In this document: positions 8,638 through 19,723 of the stretch, in pieces
Position numbering within the stretch: position 1 is the stretch's first letter
How the letters are laid out: each line of letters opens with the position of its first letter
Origin: F23-B02 sp963625685
GTDB taxonomy: Bacteria; Bacillota; Clostridia; Oscillospirales; Oscillospiraceae
Length of the DNA stretch: 64,000 nucleotides
Direction of reading: 5' to 3'
NCBI GenBank assembly: GCA_963625685.1
Contig: CAVFTR010000006.1
Coordinates: 1-64,000 of the forward strand
Translations under genes and position numbers: made by a program
Notes under the pieces: model-generated
The model's database searches: none
Told to the model about the DNA's origin: nothing
Seen by the model: only the letters and a program-made list of their open reading frames with translations

Positions 8638-9583
8638 TTATTTTTCCTCCCATGAGCTCCCTTACGAGGGCCTCGTATTTTTCCCTTGCGCACATGTAGC
8701 TTGCCGCGTGGCCCGCTTGGGGCACGAGCAGCAGCCGCTTGGGGCTTTTGCAGGCGCTGTATATCTGCATCGCCATCTCCTTCGGCACATAGCAGTCGCA
8801 CTCGCCGCAGATGTACACAAGCGGCACCCTCGCCGCGCTCACGCTGCGCACGGAGCTTGCCTCCCTGAAGCCGTAGCCGGCCTTTATGACGTTCAGATAC
8901 TCGAAAACGTCCACGAACAGCACCGGCAGGTGATAAAGCTGCCCGGCGAGATCGCGGAAAACCGTGCTGAGGTCGGAGTAGCCGCAGTCGGCGATGACGC
9001 CGCGCACGTTTTCGTTCAGCTCAAGGTCCATGCTCTGCAATACGCTCGCAGCGCCCATGGACATGCCGTGCAGATAGATATCGTTATCGGGGAAGAGCCC
9101 GGCCGCCTTATCGGTCCAGCGCACGACGTCGTACCTGTCGAGCGCGCCGAAGCCTATATATTCGCCGTCGCTTTTGCCGTGGGCGCGCATGTGTACGTAT
9201 ATGAGGTCGTGGCCGAGGGACTTATAAAAATCGTACATTGCCGCAAAGTCGCAGGCAGGCTCGGACTTGTAGCCGTGGAAGAAGATGACCGTGACGCCGG
9301 TCCCTCTGCCGCGCAGGAGGTCTGCGCGGAGCGTGAGCCCGTCGCCGGACTCGATGCTTATCTCCTCAAACGGCAGCTCGCGGAAGGGCGCAAAGTACGG
9401 GATGTTGTGCGCCCACAGGGCCTTTCCCGTCGGCTCGAGGAGCTTTGAGGAGCGCGCTCCCGTCTCCGGCGTCGGGAAATTATCCTGCCGGCGGATGAGC
9501 AGGTGCACGAATCTGAGTCCCAGCGCGTATAAAAGCGCCAGAACGGCGCAGATAATTATCAGAACTATCAAAATTGCCTTCAT
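8630..9583 (-). CDS. Alpha/beta hydrolase, membrane-anchored
   Basis: 317 residues from ATG at 9583 (a GTG three codons upstream is possible). An N-terminal hydrophobic helix (residues 2-20) anchors it. Then FFHGYKSEP forms the oxyanion region, YLHGMSMGAASV carries the nucleophile Ser in GxSxG, VIADCGYSD follows, and ICGECDCYVPKEM and QAGHAASY supply the Asp and His. It belongs to the BEM46/YqkD-like serine hydrolases. Co-transcribed with the MFS carrier; it could process the transported compound, which is inference. Confidence 0.85.
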   Translation of the reverse strand: MKAILIVLIIICAVLALLYALGLRFVHLLIRRQDNFPTPETGARSSKLLEPTGKALWAHNIPYFAPFRELPFEEISIESGDGLTLRADLLRGRGTGVTVIFFHGYKSEPACDFAAMYDFYKSLGHDLIYVHMRAHGKSDGEYIGFGALDRYDVVRWTDKAAGLFPDNDIYLHGMSMGAASVLQSMDLELNENVRGVIADCGYSDLSTVFRDLAGQLYHLPVLFVDVFEYLNVIKAGYGFREASSVRSVSAARVPLVYICGECDCYVPKEMAMQIYSACKSPKRLLLVPQAGHAASYMCAREKYEALVRELMGGKIND

Positions 9584-9638
9584 AAAAATCACCGACCATC
9601 ATTTTATTATATTTTTATTAAAAATGGAATAGCCAATA

Positions 9639-9667
9639 TTGAAGAAGCTGCGGGATTATTATATAAT
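9639..9667 (+). promoter_or_regulatory. Sigma-A-type promoter of the DUF362 / GTPase-NYN / YlmH operon
   Basis: TTGAAG, 17-base spacer, perfect TATAAT, 34 bases before the DUF362 start codon. Confidence 0.65.
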
Positions 9668-9701
9668 TACCCTGTACGATCATCTTAAAAGGAGCGGTAT
9701 T

Positions 9702-10565
9702 ATGGAAAAGTCAAAGGTATATTTCATAAAAGAGATAAGCCCCGAGAACGTGATAAGGGCATACGAGGCCCTCGGCCTCAGGCTCAGGGGAAACGTCGCC
9801 GTGAAGCTCCACAGCGGCGAGCCGGGAAACCAGAACTTCCTGCGTCCCGAATTCATGAAGCCCGCCGTCGATCACGTCGGCGGAACGATAGTTGAGTGCA
9901 ACACCGCCTATGACGGCAGCCGCGATACGACCGAGAGCCACAGGCAGACCATACAGCTGCACGGCTGGGTAGAGATCGCGGATGTGGATATAATGGACGC
10001 CGAGGGCGAGATCAGCATACCCGTGCGGGGCGGAAAGCATCTTGACGTGAACTATGTCGGCAAAACTCTGCCGGAGTACGACTCGATGCTCGTGCTGTCG
10101 CACTTCAAGGGCCACCCGATGGCGGGCCTGGGCGGTGCGCTGAAGAATATCTCGATAGGCGTCGCCTCGAGCCACGGCAAGAAGTACATCCACGGCGTGA
10201 AGGATATCGAGCACGTCTGGGACTCCGATCACGACAGCTTCCTTGAGTGCATGGCCGACGCTGCCAAGAGCATAGTCGATCACTTCGGCGGAAATATGGC
10301 CTTCGTGAATATAATGAAGAACATGTCCGTCGACTGCGACTGCTGCGCCGTCGCCGAGGACCCGAAGATAGGCGATATCGGCATCCTCTCCTCGCTCGAC
10401 CCCGTCGCGCTCGATCAGGCCTGCGTCGACCTTGTGTACGCGAGCAGCGACCCCGGCAAGGCCGACCTAATCGAGCGCATGGAGTCGCGCAACGGCATCC
10501 ACACCGTCGAGGCGGCCGCCGAGATAGGCGTGGGCAGCCGCGAATACGAGCTCATCGAGCTATGA
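9702..10565 (+). CDS. DUF362 domain protein
   Basis: 287 residues; ATG preceded by AAAGGAGCGG. Matches the DUF362 family (KVYFIKEISPENVI, VAVKLHSGEPGNQNFLRPE, LVLSHFKGHPMAGLGGALKNISIGVASSHGK in two parts, DPVALDQACVDLVY). Most family members end in a 2x[4Fe-4S] ferredoxin domain; this one lacks it. The FKGH..G.GGALKN segment is the most conserved part. Function of the family is unknown. Its stop overlaps the start of the EF-G-like GTPase-NYN gene (ATGA), so it belongs to that operon. Confidence 0.85.
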   Translation: MEKSKVYFIKEISPENVIRAYEALGLRLRGNVAVKLHSGEPGNQNFLRPEFMKPAVDHVGGTIVECNTAYDGSRDTTESHRQTIQLHGWVEIADVDIMDAEGEISIPVRGGKHLDVNYVGKTLPEYDSMLVLSHFKGHPMAGLGGALKNISIGVASSHGKKYIHGVKDIEHVWDSDHDSFLECMADAAKSIVDHFGGNMAFVNIMKNMSVDCDCCAVAEDPKIGDIGILSSLDPVALDQACVDLVYASSDPGKADLIERMESRNGIHTVEAAAEIGVGSREYELIEL

Positions 10566-13048
10566 AAAAGCTCGTTCTCGGCGTTCTGGCCCACGTCGAC
10601 GCCGGAAAAACGACCCTGTCCGAGGCGCTGCTGTATACCTGCGGCAGCATCCGCAGGCTCGGCAGGGTCGACCACCGCGACACCGCGCTCGACACGCACA
10701 GGATAGAGCGCGAGCGCGGAATAACAGTGTTTTCAAAACAGGCGCAGCTCCGTACCGGCAATATGGAGCTGTGCCTTCTTGACACGCCCGGACACGCCGA
10801 CCTCACGGCCGAGACCGAGCGCACGCTCGACGTGATAGACTGCGCGCTGCTGGTCATATCGGGCTCGGACGGCGTTCAGGCGCACACGGAGACGCTGTGG
10901 CGGCTTCTGGAGCGCCGCGGCGTGCCGACGATGATCTTCGCGACGAAAATGGACCTGACGGCGAGCGACAGGCAGCGCATACTCGACGATCTGCGCGCGC
11001 GGCTCTCGGAGTGCTGCTTTGACCTCGGCGACAGGTCGCAGGATACGGCCGAGGGCGTCGCGATGTGCGACGAGGAGCTTTTCGAGAAGTTTGCCTCCGG
11101 CGGCGGGATCGGCGACGGTGACATTTCGCGCCTTATCGCCGAGAGGAAGCTCTTTCCCGTCCTGTTCGGCTCGGGCCTCAAATTGCAGGGCGTCCGCGAG
11201 CTCATAGAGTTTATCGAAAAATACGCGCCGAGCCCCGTTTACCCGGAGCAGTTCGGCGCAAGGGTATACAAGATCATGCGCGACGCGCGCGGCCGCAGGC
11301 TCAGCTGCATGAAGATAACGGGCGGGCAGCTCCGCAACCGCGACAGCCTGAACGGACAGACCGTCACCGAGCTGCGCGTCTACTCCGGCGCAAATTACGA
11401 GACCGTGCAGAGCGCCGCGGCGGGGAGCGTCGTCGCCGTCGGGGGCCTTGACGATACATACGCCGGTCAGGGGCTCGGCTTTGAAAAGGACGGGGCCCGT
11501 CCGGAGACGGAGGCCGTCATGAGCTACAGGATAGCTCTGCCCGAGGGCGCGGACGCGCTGACGGCCTACAGGCAGCTGCGGCAGCTCGAGGATGAGGACC
11601 CGCAGCTGCACATCGAGTGGAACGAGCGCCTGCGCGAGATAAGCGTACACATAATGGGCAGGGTGCAGACCGAGGTGCTCACAGAGCTAATACGCGAGCG
11701 GTTCGACCTTGAGGTGACGATATCCTCCGGCGGCATCGCCTATAAGGAGACGATAGCCGCGCCCGTGCACGGCGTCGGGCATTTCGAGCCGCTGCGGCAC
11801 TATGCCGAGGTGCACCTTCTCATAGAGCCGGCCGGGCGCGGCTCGGGCCTGAGCTTTGAAAGCCGCTGCCCCACGGACGAGCTCGACCGCAACTGGCAGA
11901 GCCTCATAATGAGCAATCTCGCGGAAAAAACGCACCTGGGCGTACTCACGGGCTCGCCCCTGACGGACGTTAAGATAAGCCTCATCGCGGGGCGGGCGCA
12001 CATAAAGCACACCGAGGGAGGCGACTTCCGCGAGGCGGCGTGCCGCGCCGTGCGCCAGGGGCTCATGAAGGCCGAGAGCGTGCTGCTCGAGCCCTGGTAC
12101 GAGTTCAGGCTCGAGGTCCCGCCCGAGCAGATAGGCAGGGCCATATCCGACCTGCGCGCCATGAGCGGACAGTTCGACACCGAGGGCGGCAGCGTCATTA
12201 CCGGCATCGCGCCCGTATCCGAGATGAACGGCTACGCCGAGACCCTTGCGTCGTACACCTCCGGCAAGGGCAGGCTCGGCTGCCGCGCGGCCGGCTATTA
12301 TCCCTGCCACGACGCAAAGCAGGTCATCGAGGCCATGGGCTACGAGCCGGAGGCGGATGTCGAGAACACGCCCGACTCGGTCTTCTGCTCGCACGGCGCG
12401 GGCACGGCCGTAAAATGGAGCGAGGTCGAGCGCTTTGCGCATCTTGCGCCCTCCATAGGCGAAAAGAAGCCGGAGGAGATAGCCCGTCCGAGGTATTTTT
12501 CCATCGACGACAAGGAGCTCGAGGCCATCATGGAGCGCGAGTTCGGCCCCGTCAGGCGCAGGCTGTACACGAAGGTTCAGACGCAGGAAGCGCCGGAGTT
12601 CTCCGTCGCGCCGTCAAAGCGCGAGTACGTCATCGTCGACGGCTATAACTTCATTTTCGGAACGCCGGAGTACAAGGAGCTGGCCTCGGCCTCGCTGTCG
12701 CTCGCGCGCGAGCGCCTGTCGGATACGCTGCGCAGCTACAGAGCCATGCGCGGCTGCGAGCTCGTGCTCGTTTTCGACGGCTACCGCGTCGCAGGAAACA
12801 CCGGCGAGCGCGAAACGCAGGGCATACGCACGGTGTACACGAGGGAAAACGAGACGGCCGACATGTACATCGAAAGGCTCGCAAACGATATAGGCAAAAA
12901 CTACTCGGTCAGGGTCGTCACGAACGACTCGCTCATACGCCTGTCGGCGCTGCGCTCGGGCGTGCTGCGCATGTCGGTCAAGGAGTTTTCCGATGAGCTC
13001 GACGGGGTGATGAAAAGGATAATGGAGTATATCGATGGAAAACGATGA
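10562..13048 (+). CDS. EF-G/TetM-like ribosomal GTPase fused to NYN (Rae1/YacP-like) nuclease
   Basis: 828 residues. Residues 1-620 are a translation-factor GTPase of the TetM/EF-G class: P-loop AHVDAGKT (10-17), RGIT switch I, DTPGH, and TKMD in place of NKxD, followed by EF-G-like domains II-V ending with NTPDSVFCSHGAG. The domain IV tip has HTEGGDFR where tetracycline-protection proteins carry their SPVST-type loop, so resistance is unlikely. Residues about 686-825 are a Rae1/YacP-type NYN domain: YVIVDGYNFIF, LVLVFDGY, TRENETADMYIE, VVTNDS, keeping the acidic residues of the family. Rae1 cuts mRNA in the ribosomal A site; fusion to an A-site GTPase and the neighbouring YlmH suggest ribosome rescue or stalled-mRNA cleavage. 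That role is inference. Confidence 0.85.
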   Translation: MKKLVLGVLAHVDAGKTTLSEALLYTCGSIRRLGRVDHRDTALDTHRIERERGITVFSKQAQLRTGNMELCLLDTPGHADLTAETERTLDVIDCALLVISGSDGVQAHTETLWRLLERRGVPTMIFATKMDLTASDRQRILDDLRARLSECCFDLGDRSQDTAEGVAMCDEELFEKFASGGGIGDGDISRLIAERKLFPVLFGSGLKLQGVRELIEFIEKYAPSPVYPEQFGARVYKIMRDARGRRLSCMKITGGQLRNRDSLNGQTVTELRVYSGANYETVQSAAAGSVVAVGGLDDTYAGQGLGFEKDGARPETEAVMSYRIALPEGADALTAYRQLRQLEDEDPQLHIEWNERLREISVHIMGRVQTEVLTELIRERFDLEVTISSGGIAYKETIAAPVHGVGHFEPLRHYAEVHLLIEPAGRGSGLSFESRCPTDELDRNWQSLIMSNLAEKTHLGVLTGSPLTDVKISLIAGRAHIKHTEGGDFREAACRAVRQGLMKAESVLLEPWYEFRLEVPPEQIGRAISDLRAMSGQFDTEGGSVITGIAPVSEMNGYAETLASYTSGKGRLGCRAAGYYPCHDAKQVIEAMGYEPEADVENTPDSVFCSHGAGTAVKWSEVERFAHLAPSIGEKKPEEIARPRYFSIDDKELEAIMEREFGPVRRRLYTKVQTQEAPEFSVAPSKREYVIVDGYNFIFGTPEYKELASASLSLARERLSDTLRSYRAMRGCELVLVFDGYRVAGNTGERETQGIRTVYTRENETADMYIERLANDIGKNYSVRVVTNDSLIRLSALRSGVLRMSVKEFSDELDGVMKRIMEYIDGKR

Positions 13049-13784
13049 GCTCATACGGCGCGCGGAGGACCTCCTGCGCCGCTGCGAAAAGACGGCGAGC
13101 GTCACGCACACCGCCTTTCTGACCCCGGCCGAGCAGTTCGCGCTCGAAAGATGGGCGGCGACGGCGGCAGACTGCAGCATGCTGCTGTGCGGAGGCGCCG
13201 CGGAAAACGAGCGCCGCGCGGCCTTCTTCCTGCCGTTTTACATGGAAAGGGAGAGCTTCGACGCGTCGGAATATATAAGCGCTCTTCGCGCCGAGGCGCG
13301 CTTCGGGCAGCCGGGGCACCGCGACTATATGGGCGCGATATTGGGGCTCGGCATAAAGCGCGAGTGGCTCGGCGATATCTGGACAGACGGCGGGGGAGCG
13401 GTCATCTTTCTCATGAAAACTGTCGAGCGGCACGTCGCCGACGGGCTCACGAAGGTCGGCTCCGCCGGCGTCAGGCTGCAAAGGGCGGAGCCCTCGGAGC
13501 TCAGGCCTCCCGAGAAAAAGCGGAGGCCCGTCTCGTTTTCCGTAAAGAGCATGCGCTTTGACGCCGTGCTCGCCGGAATGTTCGGCCTGTCGCGCACGGC
13601 GGCGGCCGCCCTCATCTCCGAGGGCGCGGCGAGCCTCAATTACTCCGAGTGCCTCAAAAACGATGCCGCCGTCGCAGAGGGAGACGTCATATCCCTGCGC
13701 GGACACGGCAAGGGCAGGGTATTATCCGCGGGCGGCCTCAGCCGCAAGGGCAGGCTCTTCGTCGAGGCGGAGATATATAAATAA
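13035..13784 (+). CDS. YlmH-like S4-domain RNA-binding protein
   Basis: 249 residues, start overlapping the upstream gene by 14 bases. The N-terminal two-thirds match YlmH (FLTPAEQFALE, RDYMGAILGLGIKREWLGDI, AVIFLMKTVERHVADGLTKVG). The C-terminus is an S4 domain from about residue 165 (SMRFDAVLAGMFGLSRTAAAALISEGAASLNY, then GDVISLRGHGKGRV). In Bacillus YlmH can act in ribosome-associated quality control by holding tRNA on stalled 50S subunits. Here it is translationally coupled to the GTPase-NYN fusion rather than sitting in the usual ylmE-H/divIVA cell-division cluster. Confidence 0.85.
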   Translation: MENDELIRRAEDLLRRCEKTASVTHTAFLTPAEQFALERWAATAADCSMLLCGGAAENERRAAFFLPFYMERESFDASEYISALRAEARFGQPGHRDYMGAILGLGIKREWLGDIWTDGGGAVIFLMKTVERHVADGLTKVGSAGVRLQRAEPSELRPPEKKRRPVSFSVKSMRFDAVLAGMFGLSRTAAAALISEGAASLNYSECLKNDAAVAEGDVISLRGHGKGRVLSAGGLSRKGRLFVEAEIYK

Positions 13785-13789
13785 GAAGA

Positions 13790-13815
13790 AAAGGCAGAGC
13801 GCAGGCTCTGCCTTT
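13790..13815 (+). terminator. Terminator of the YlmH operon
   Basis: AAAGGCAGAGC / GCTCTGCCTTT, 11-bp stem and 4-base loop right after the YlmH stop. Confidence 0.7.
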
Positions 13816-13862
13816 AAATTGCCTTCCGATATATAATTCGTAAAAATATTTATATAAAACTC

Positions 13863-13891
13863 TTGACAAATTAGAGAAGCGGGAGTATATT
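13863..13891 (+). promoter_or_regulatory. Sigma-A promoter of the RHH-clpB operon
   Basis: TTGACA, 17-base spacer, TATATT (hexamers at 13863-13868 and 13886-13891). No CIRCE or CtsR-type repeat is visible beside it, so heat-shock control of clpB is not evident here. Confidence 0.75.
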
Positions 13892-13955
13892 AAGCTTATG
13901 AAGTAAAAGCTATACGGGGGTCTTGGGCCTCCTGGATATGAAAGAGAGAAGAGCC

Positions 13956-14606
13956 ATGAAAAAAACGCTTTACAGCCTTATGCTTTCCGACGAGGTCGTC
14001 GCCGAGGTGGACAGACTTGCCCACAGGCTCGGGACGAACCGCTCGAATCTCATAAATCAGATACTGGCAGAGCACGTGGATCTCGTGACGCCCGAGCGGA
14101 GGATAAACGACGTCTTCTCGGCGATAGAGCAGCTGCTCACGCCCTCGCGCGAGCTCGTGCCCTTTGTTTCGCCCAACGCGCTGACGATGTCCCTGAAGTC
14201 CTCGCTGGAGTACAAATACCGGCCCACGGTCAAATACGAGGTGGAGCTGTACCGCGGCGACAGCGACTGCCTCGGCGAGCTGACGGTCATTTTCCGCACG
14301 CAGTCGGCCGCGCTGATACGCTCGATGACGGAGTTTTTCCGTATATGGAAGCGCATAGAGGACGCGCACCTGCGCCCCCTGATGGAGACAGAGCCGCCGC
14401 GCTACGCCCTGTACGAGGGCAAATTCATCCGCTCGATAAGCATCCCGTCCCGCGACTGCTCCTCGGATGAGCTTGCAAGGGTGATATCGGAGTATATAAA
14501 GCTTTTCGATACCATGATGAAGGGCTATCTCAGCGGACGGCTCGACGCCCGCGATATTGAAGCCTGCGTCTTCTCCCAGCTCAGAAGAGCGGATATTCTG
14601 ATTTAA
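13956..14606 (+). CDS. Ribbon-helix-helix (CopG-type) protein upstream of clpB
   Basis: 216 residues if started at the ATG after AGAGAAGAG; upstream in-frame ATGs at 13923 and 13938 lack ribosome sites. Residues 1-40 read YSLMLSDEVVAEVDRLAHRLGTNRSNLINQILAEH, a ribbon-helix-helix DNA-binding fold of the CopG/MetJ type. Residues 60-216 form an alpha/beta domain (SLKSSLEYKYRPTVKYEVEL, SMTEFFRIWKRIE) that I do not recognise. It shares the promoter with clpB, which begins 29 bases downstream, so it may regulate that operon; no operator was identified. Confidence 0.8.
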   Translation: MKKTLYSLMLSDEVVAEVDRLAHRLGTNRSNLINQILAEHVDLVTPERRINDVFSAIEQLLTPSRELVPFVSPNALTMSLKSSLEYKYRPTVKYEVELYRGDSDCLGELTVIFRTQSAALIRSMTEFFRIWKRIEDAHLRPLMETEPPRYALYEGKFIRSISIPSRDCSSDELARVISEYIKLFDTMMKGYLSGRLDARDIEACVFSQLRRADILI

Positions 14607-14635
14607 ATGCATCCAAATGAAAAGAAGGTGTTTTT

Positions 14636-17215
<2,580 letters not shown>

Positions 17216-17225
17216 ACAGATAAAA

Positions 17226-17257
17226 AAACTCCCGTTCGGATGAACGGGAGTTTTTTT
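17226..17257. terminator. Bidirectional terminator after clpB
   Basis: AAACTCCCGTTC / GAACGGGAGTTT stem with a 4-base loop and T7 tail; lies between convergent genes. Confidence 0.85.
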
Positions 17258-17267
17258 GCGTAAAAGC

Positions 17268-17744
17268 TCAGCTTATGGGGCCAAAGCCGTCCTGCTGCCC
17301 GCGCTGCGCGCGCTCGAAATCCTCGGCCTGCTTCATGTACGGCAGCATGTGCTCGCGCACGAGCTCCGGCCACATGAGAAAATAGCTGCCGAAGGGGTTG
17401 ACGACGGCGTGGCGATCGTTGTCGACGAGCATCTGGAAATAATCCATGGGCTTTAAGCAGACGCAGTCGCACTGCTCGCTGAGCCTGCCGAGCTCCTCGG
17501 GGCCTGTGAAAATGGGGATGAAGACCTGACCGTTCACGGTGAGGGTCACGAAATTGAGCGTCGGCGAGGACGCGCCGCCCTTCTGCACGGCCAAGTACAT
17601 CGGCGTCTTTGCAAGCTGCTCGAGAAGCATGGACAGCGACTGCTTGTCCTGCCCCTGCGAGCTGCCGTATTTTTCGATGAGCTTTTTTATCCCCATGCGG
17701 GATATCCGGTCTATCTGCTGCTGACTGAGCTCGGAAGTGGACAT
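17268..17744 (-). CDS. SseB-family protein
   Basis: 158 residues, ATG preceded by GAGGTAAGAAAAC. The centre matches the SseB N-terminal domain: MYLAVQKGG, VNGQVFIPIFTGPEELGRL and DYFQMLVDNDRHAVVNPFGS. The domain occurs in many Gram-positive proteins of unknown role; the name comes from an enterobacterial serine-sensitivity enhancer. Soluble, no signal peptide, monocistronic. Confidence 0.75.
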   Translation of the reverse strand: MSTSELSQQQIDRISRMGIKKLIEKYGSSQGQDKQSLSMLLEQLAKTPMYLAVQKGGASSPTLNFVTLTVNGQVFIPIFTGPEELGRLSEQCDCVCLKPMDYFQMLVDNDRHAVVNPFGSYFLMWPELVREHMLPYMKQAEDFERAQRGQQDGFGPIS

Positions 17745-17837
17745 GTTTTCTTACCTCTTAGAATTTTTTCTCTATCATAACACAGCTTGCCGCCTTTGTC
17801 CACGAGACAAAATTTACGCAGGTGCATAATACTTGCA

Positions 17838-17865
17838 TTGACAAATCATGCATTTTTGCTACTAT
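17838..17865 (+). promoter_or_regulatory. Promoter of the phage-like gene pair
   Basis: TTGACA, 16-base spacer, TACTAT, about 70 bases before the first start codon. Confidence 0.5.
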
Positions 17866-17932
17866 CAAGTATACCGGAGCAAAAAGCGGCCTCGAGCTTT
17901 CGGCCTCCGGAAGTATATCTGAGGAGAATTGC

Positions 17933-18376
17933 ATGGACATAAACATCAAAGTCAAGGACAAGACGGCGGTCGGTGACGAGACGCTCATCGTCTGCGGCAA
18001 CAGCGACTACGCCGTCAATTTCGAGCTCGACGCCGAGTGGGATGCCTACGAAAAAAAGACCATGCGCATAGGCTACCGCAACGGCAAATACAAGGACGTC
18101 GAATTTGAAGGCTCAAGCTGCGCGCTGCCGGCCATACATAAGCGCCCGTGGATAGCCATAGGCCTGTACGCGGGGCAGCTGCACACCACGACGCCGGCGT
18201 TCTTCCGCTGCGCCGAGTGCATAACGGACAGGGACGACGAGCCGATAGACAAGCCCGAGGTCTCGCCGTACAAGGTGCTGACGATCATCATCGGCGACAG
18301 GACCGAGAGCTATGAATACACCGGCCTCACGGATAAGACCATCGAGGTCGAGGATGGAAGCGAGGTGAGCTACTGA
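17933..18376 (+). CDS. Phage tail/baseplate-associated-like protein
   Basis: 147 residues from the ATG after GAGGAGAATTGC. The N-terminus (MDINIKVKDKTA, LIVCGNSDYAVNFELDAEWDAY) and later GLYAGQLHTTTPAFFRC resemble small proteins encoded in tail or baseplate regions of Firmicute prophages. The C-terminal 35 residues are a short acidic extension. No other phage structural, lysis or integration gene is nearby. It overlaps the following metallophosphoesterase start by one base. Confidence 0.65.
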   Translation: MDINIKVKDKTAVGDETLIVCGNSDYAVNFELDAEWDAYEKKTMRIGYRNGKYKDVEFEGSSCALPAIHKRPWIAIGLYAGQLHTTTPAFFRCAECITDRDDEPIDKPEVSPYKVLTIIIGDRTESYEYTGLTDKTIEVEDGSEVSY

Positions 18377-19605
18377 TGGCAAAAAAGCTTTATGAGGAAG
18401 CCGACGTTCAGGCCATAGCGGCGGCAATACGTCTCGGAAACGGCGGCAGCGCGACCTATAAGCTGTCGCAGATGGCAGCGGCCATAGAGGAGCTGAAAAC
18501 GGGCGACGAGCTCACGCATACGGACCTGCCCGACTATGTAAAGGCCGCGGCGCTCGAGCTGGCGGAGAAGGTGCAGGCCGTCCGGACGGCGGACAGCATA
18601 TGCTTCATCGCCGCCTCCGACGCGCATCAGCTGGATACGGACAGCTACGTCGTAAACGGCAACAAGCACGCCTGCATGGCGATGAAGGCGCTCGGCTATA
18701 TCCTGCCGGGCATCGACTTTGCCTGCTTTCTCGGCGACTACAGTGCCGGAGTCTCGACAACGACGCTGGCCGAGGGCAGACAGCATTTCGCGGAGATGAA
18801 CGCGGGGCTCAACGAGGGCCTTGCCGCGCTGCCGCAGTTCCGCACTCCCGGCGAATGTGACGGACTTCGGGCCGCCTACGATTCCGGGGTCAACGACGAC
18901 TGGCTGCATTCCGAGGAGCTTTACAGCTATATCGGCAAATACAACGAGGGCGCGGCCTACGGCAGCATGACCGAGGGCTACTGCTACCGCGATTTTACCG
19001 AGAAAAAGCTGCGCGTGTTCTGCCTGAACACCTCCGAGGGCGGGCAGAATTATGATATCGTCAGCCCCGAGCAGCAGCTGTGGTTCGCGCGTCTGCTGCG
19101 CCTTGCGGGAGCGAAGACCGGCTGGGGCGTCGTCGTTCTGATGCACTATCCGCCGGACTTCTCCGACTCCGGCCTCTCGGACGGCGCGGACTCGATAGGG
19201 CGGATACTGTACAAATACGTCACGGGCGGCAATATAACGGTAAACGGCATGACGCTGTCGTATAAGGGCTGCAACAAGGCGAAGATATACGGCGTGTTCC
19301 ACGGCCATACGCACAATTTTAAGACCGCGAGGATCAGCGACGTGCAGGATACGGGAAATACCGAGTTTGACGTTATGCGCATCGCCGTGCCGAACATGTG
19401 CTGTTTCTACAACAACAAATTCGGCCAGAGCGAGGGCGCGGACTCCAACGGCATCGACTTCGGCGAGGAGACGAGCTACGCCAAAACCGCCGGCACCGCT
19501 TCCGACACCGCCTTTGTCGTAAACGTCATAAACCCCGCGGAGGGAAAGATACATTCCTTCTGCTACGGCGCGGGCTACGACAGGGAGATAGTCATCCCAA
19601 CGTAA
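18376..19605 (+). CDS. Metallophosphoesterase with phage-tail-type N-terminus
   Basis: 409 residues. Residues 1-40 (LYEEADVQAIAAAIRLGNGG.., YKLSQMAAAI) are the repeat-like segment found at the start of many phage tail-fibre and baseplate proteins. Residues about 75-400 look like a calcineurin-type phosphoesterase: FIAASDAHQLD, FACFLGDYSAG (GDxx), VLMHYPPDF and VFHGHTHNF (GHxH). The first motif is SDAH rather than DxH, and an expected GNH reads GECD, so activity is uncertain. The pair probably derives from a tail tip or is a domesticated, exported host-interaction module. Confidence 0.7.
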   Translation: MAKKLYEEADVQAIAAAIRLGNGGSATYKLSQMAAAIEELKTGDELTHTDLPDYVKAAALELAEKVQAVRTADSICFIAASDAHQLDTDSYVVNGNKHACMAMKALGYILPGIDFACFLGDYSAGVSTTTLAEGRQHFAEMNAGLNEGLAALPQFRTPGECDGLRAAYDSGVNDDWLHSEELYSYIGKYNEGAAYGSMTEGYCYRDFTEKKLRVFCLNTSEGGQNYDIVSPEQQLWFARLLRLAGAKTGWGVVVLMHYPPDFSDSGLSDGADSIGRILYKYVTGGNITVNGMTLSYKGCNKAKIYGVFHGHTHNFKTARISDVQDTGNTEFDVMRIAVPNMCCFYNNKFGQSEGADSNGIDFGEETSYAKTAGTASDTAFVVNVINPAEGKIHSFCYGAGYDREIVIPT

Positions 19606-19607
19606 AA

Positions 19608-19638
19608 AAATCCCACGGGGAAACCCGTGGGATATTTT
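19608..19638 (+). terminator. Terminator after the phage-like pair
   Basis: TCCCACGGG / CCCGTGGGA, GAAA loop, then TATTTT. Confidence 0.8.
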
Positions 19639-19723
19639 CAGAGGCGCTTTAATGCACCTGCGGATACGTTTTCTGCGTCAGCCCGACCGGAGACAGTCGG
19701 CCATCGCATTAAAAATAAAACAG

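Noticed and set aside
10562..13048. Tetracycline-resistance ribosomal protection protein
   Set aside because: The GTPase part resembles TetM/TetO, but the domain IV tip segment is HTEGGDFR instead of the drug-displacing SPVST-type loop, and a NYN nuclease is fused to it.
13840..13955. CIRCE or CtsR operator before the clpB operon
   Set aside because: Neither the TTAGCACTC-N9-GAGTGCTAA repeat nor a CtsR heptad repeat is present.
17838..19638. Prophage
   Set aside because: Only two tail-like genes; no integrase, capsid, terminase, holin or att repeats in the neighbourhood.
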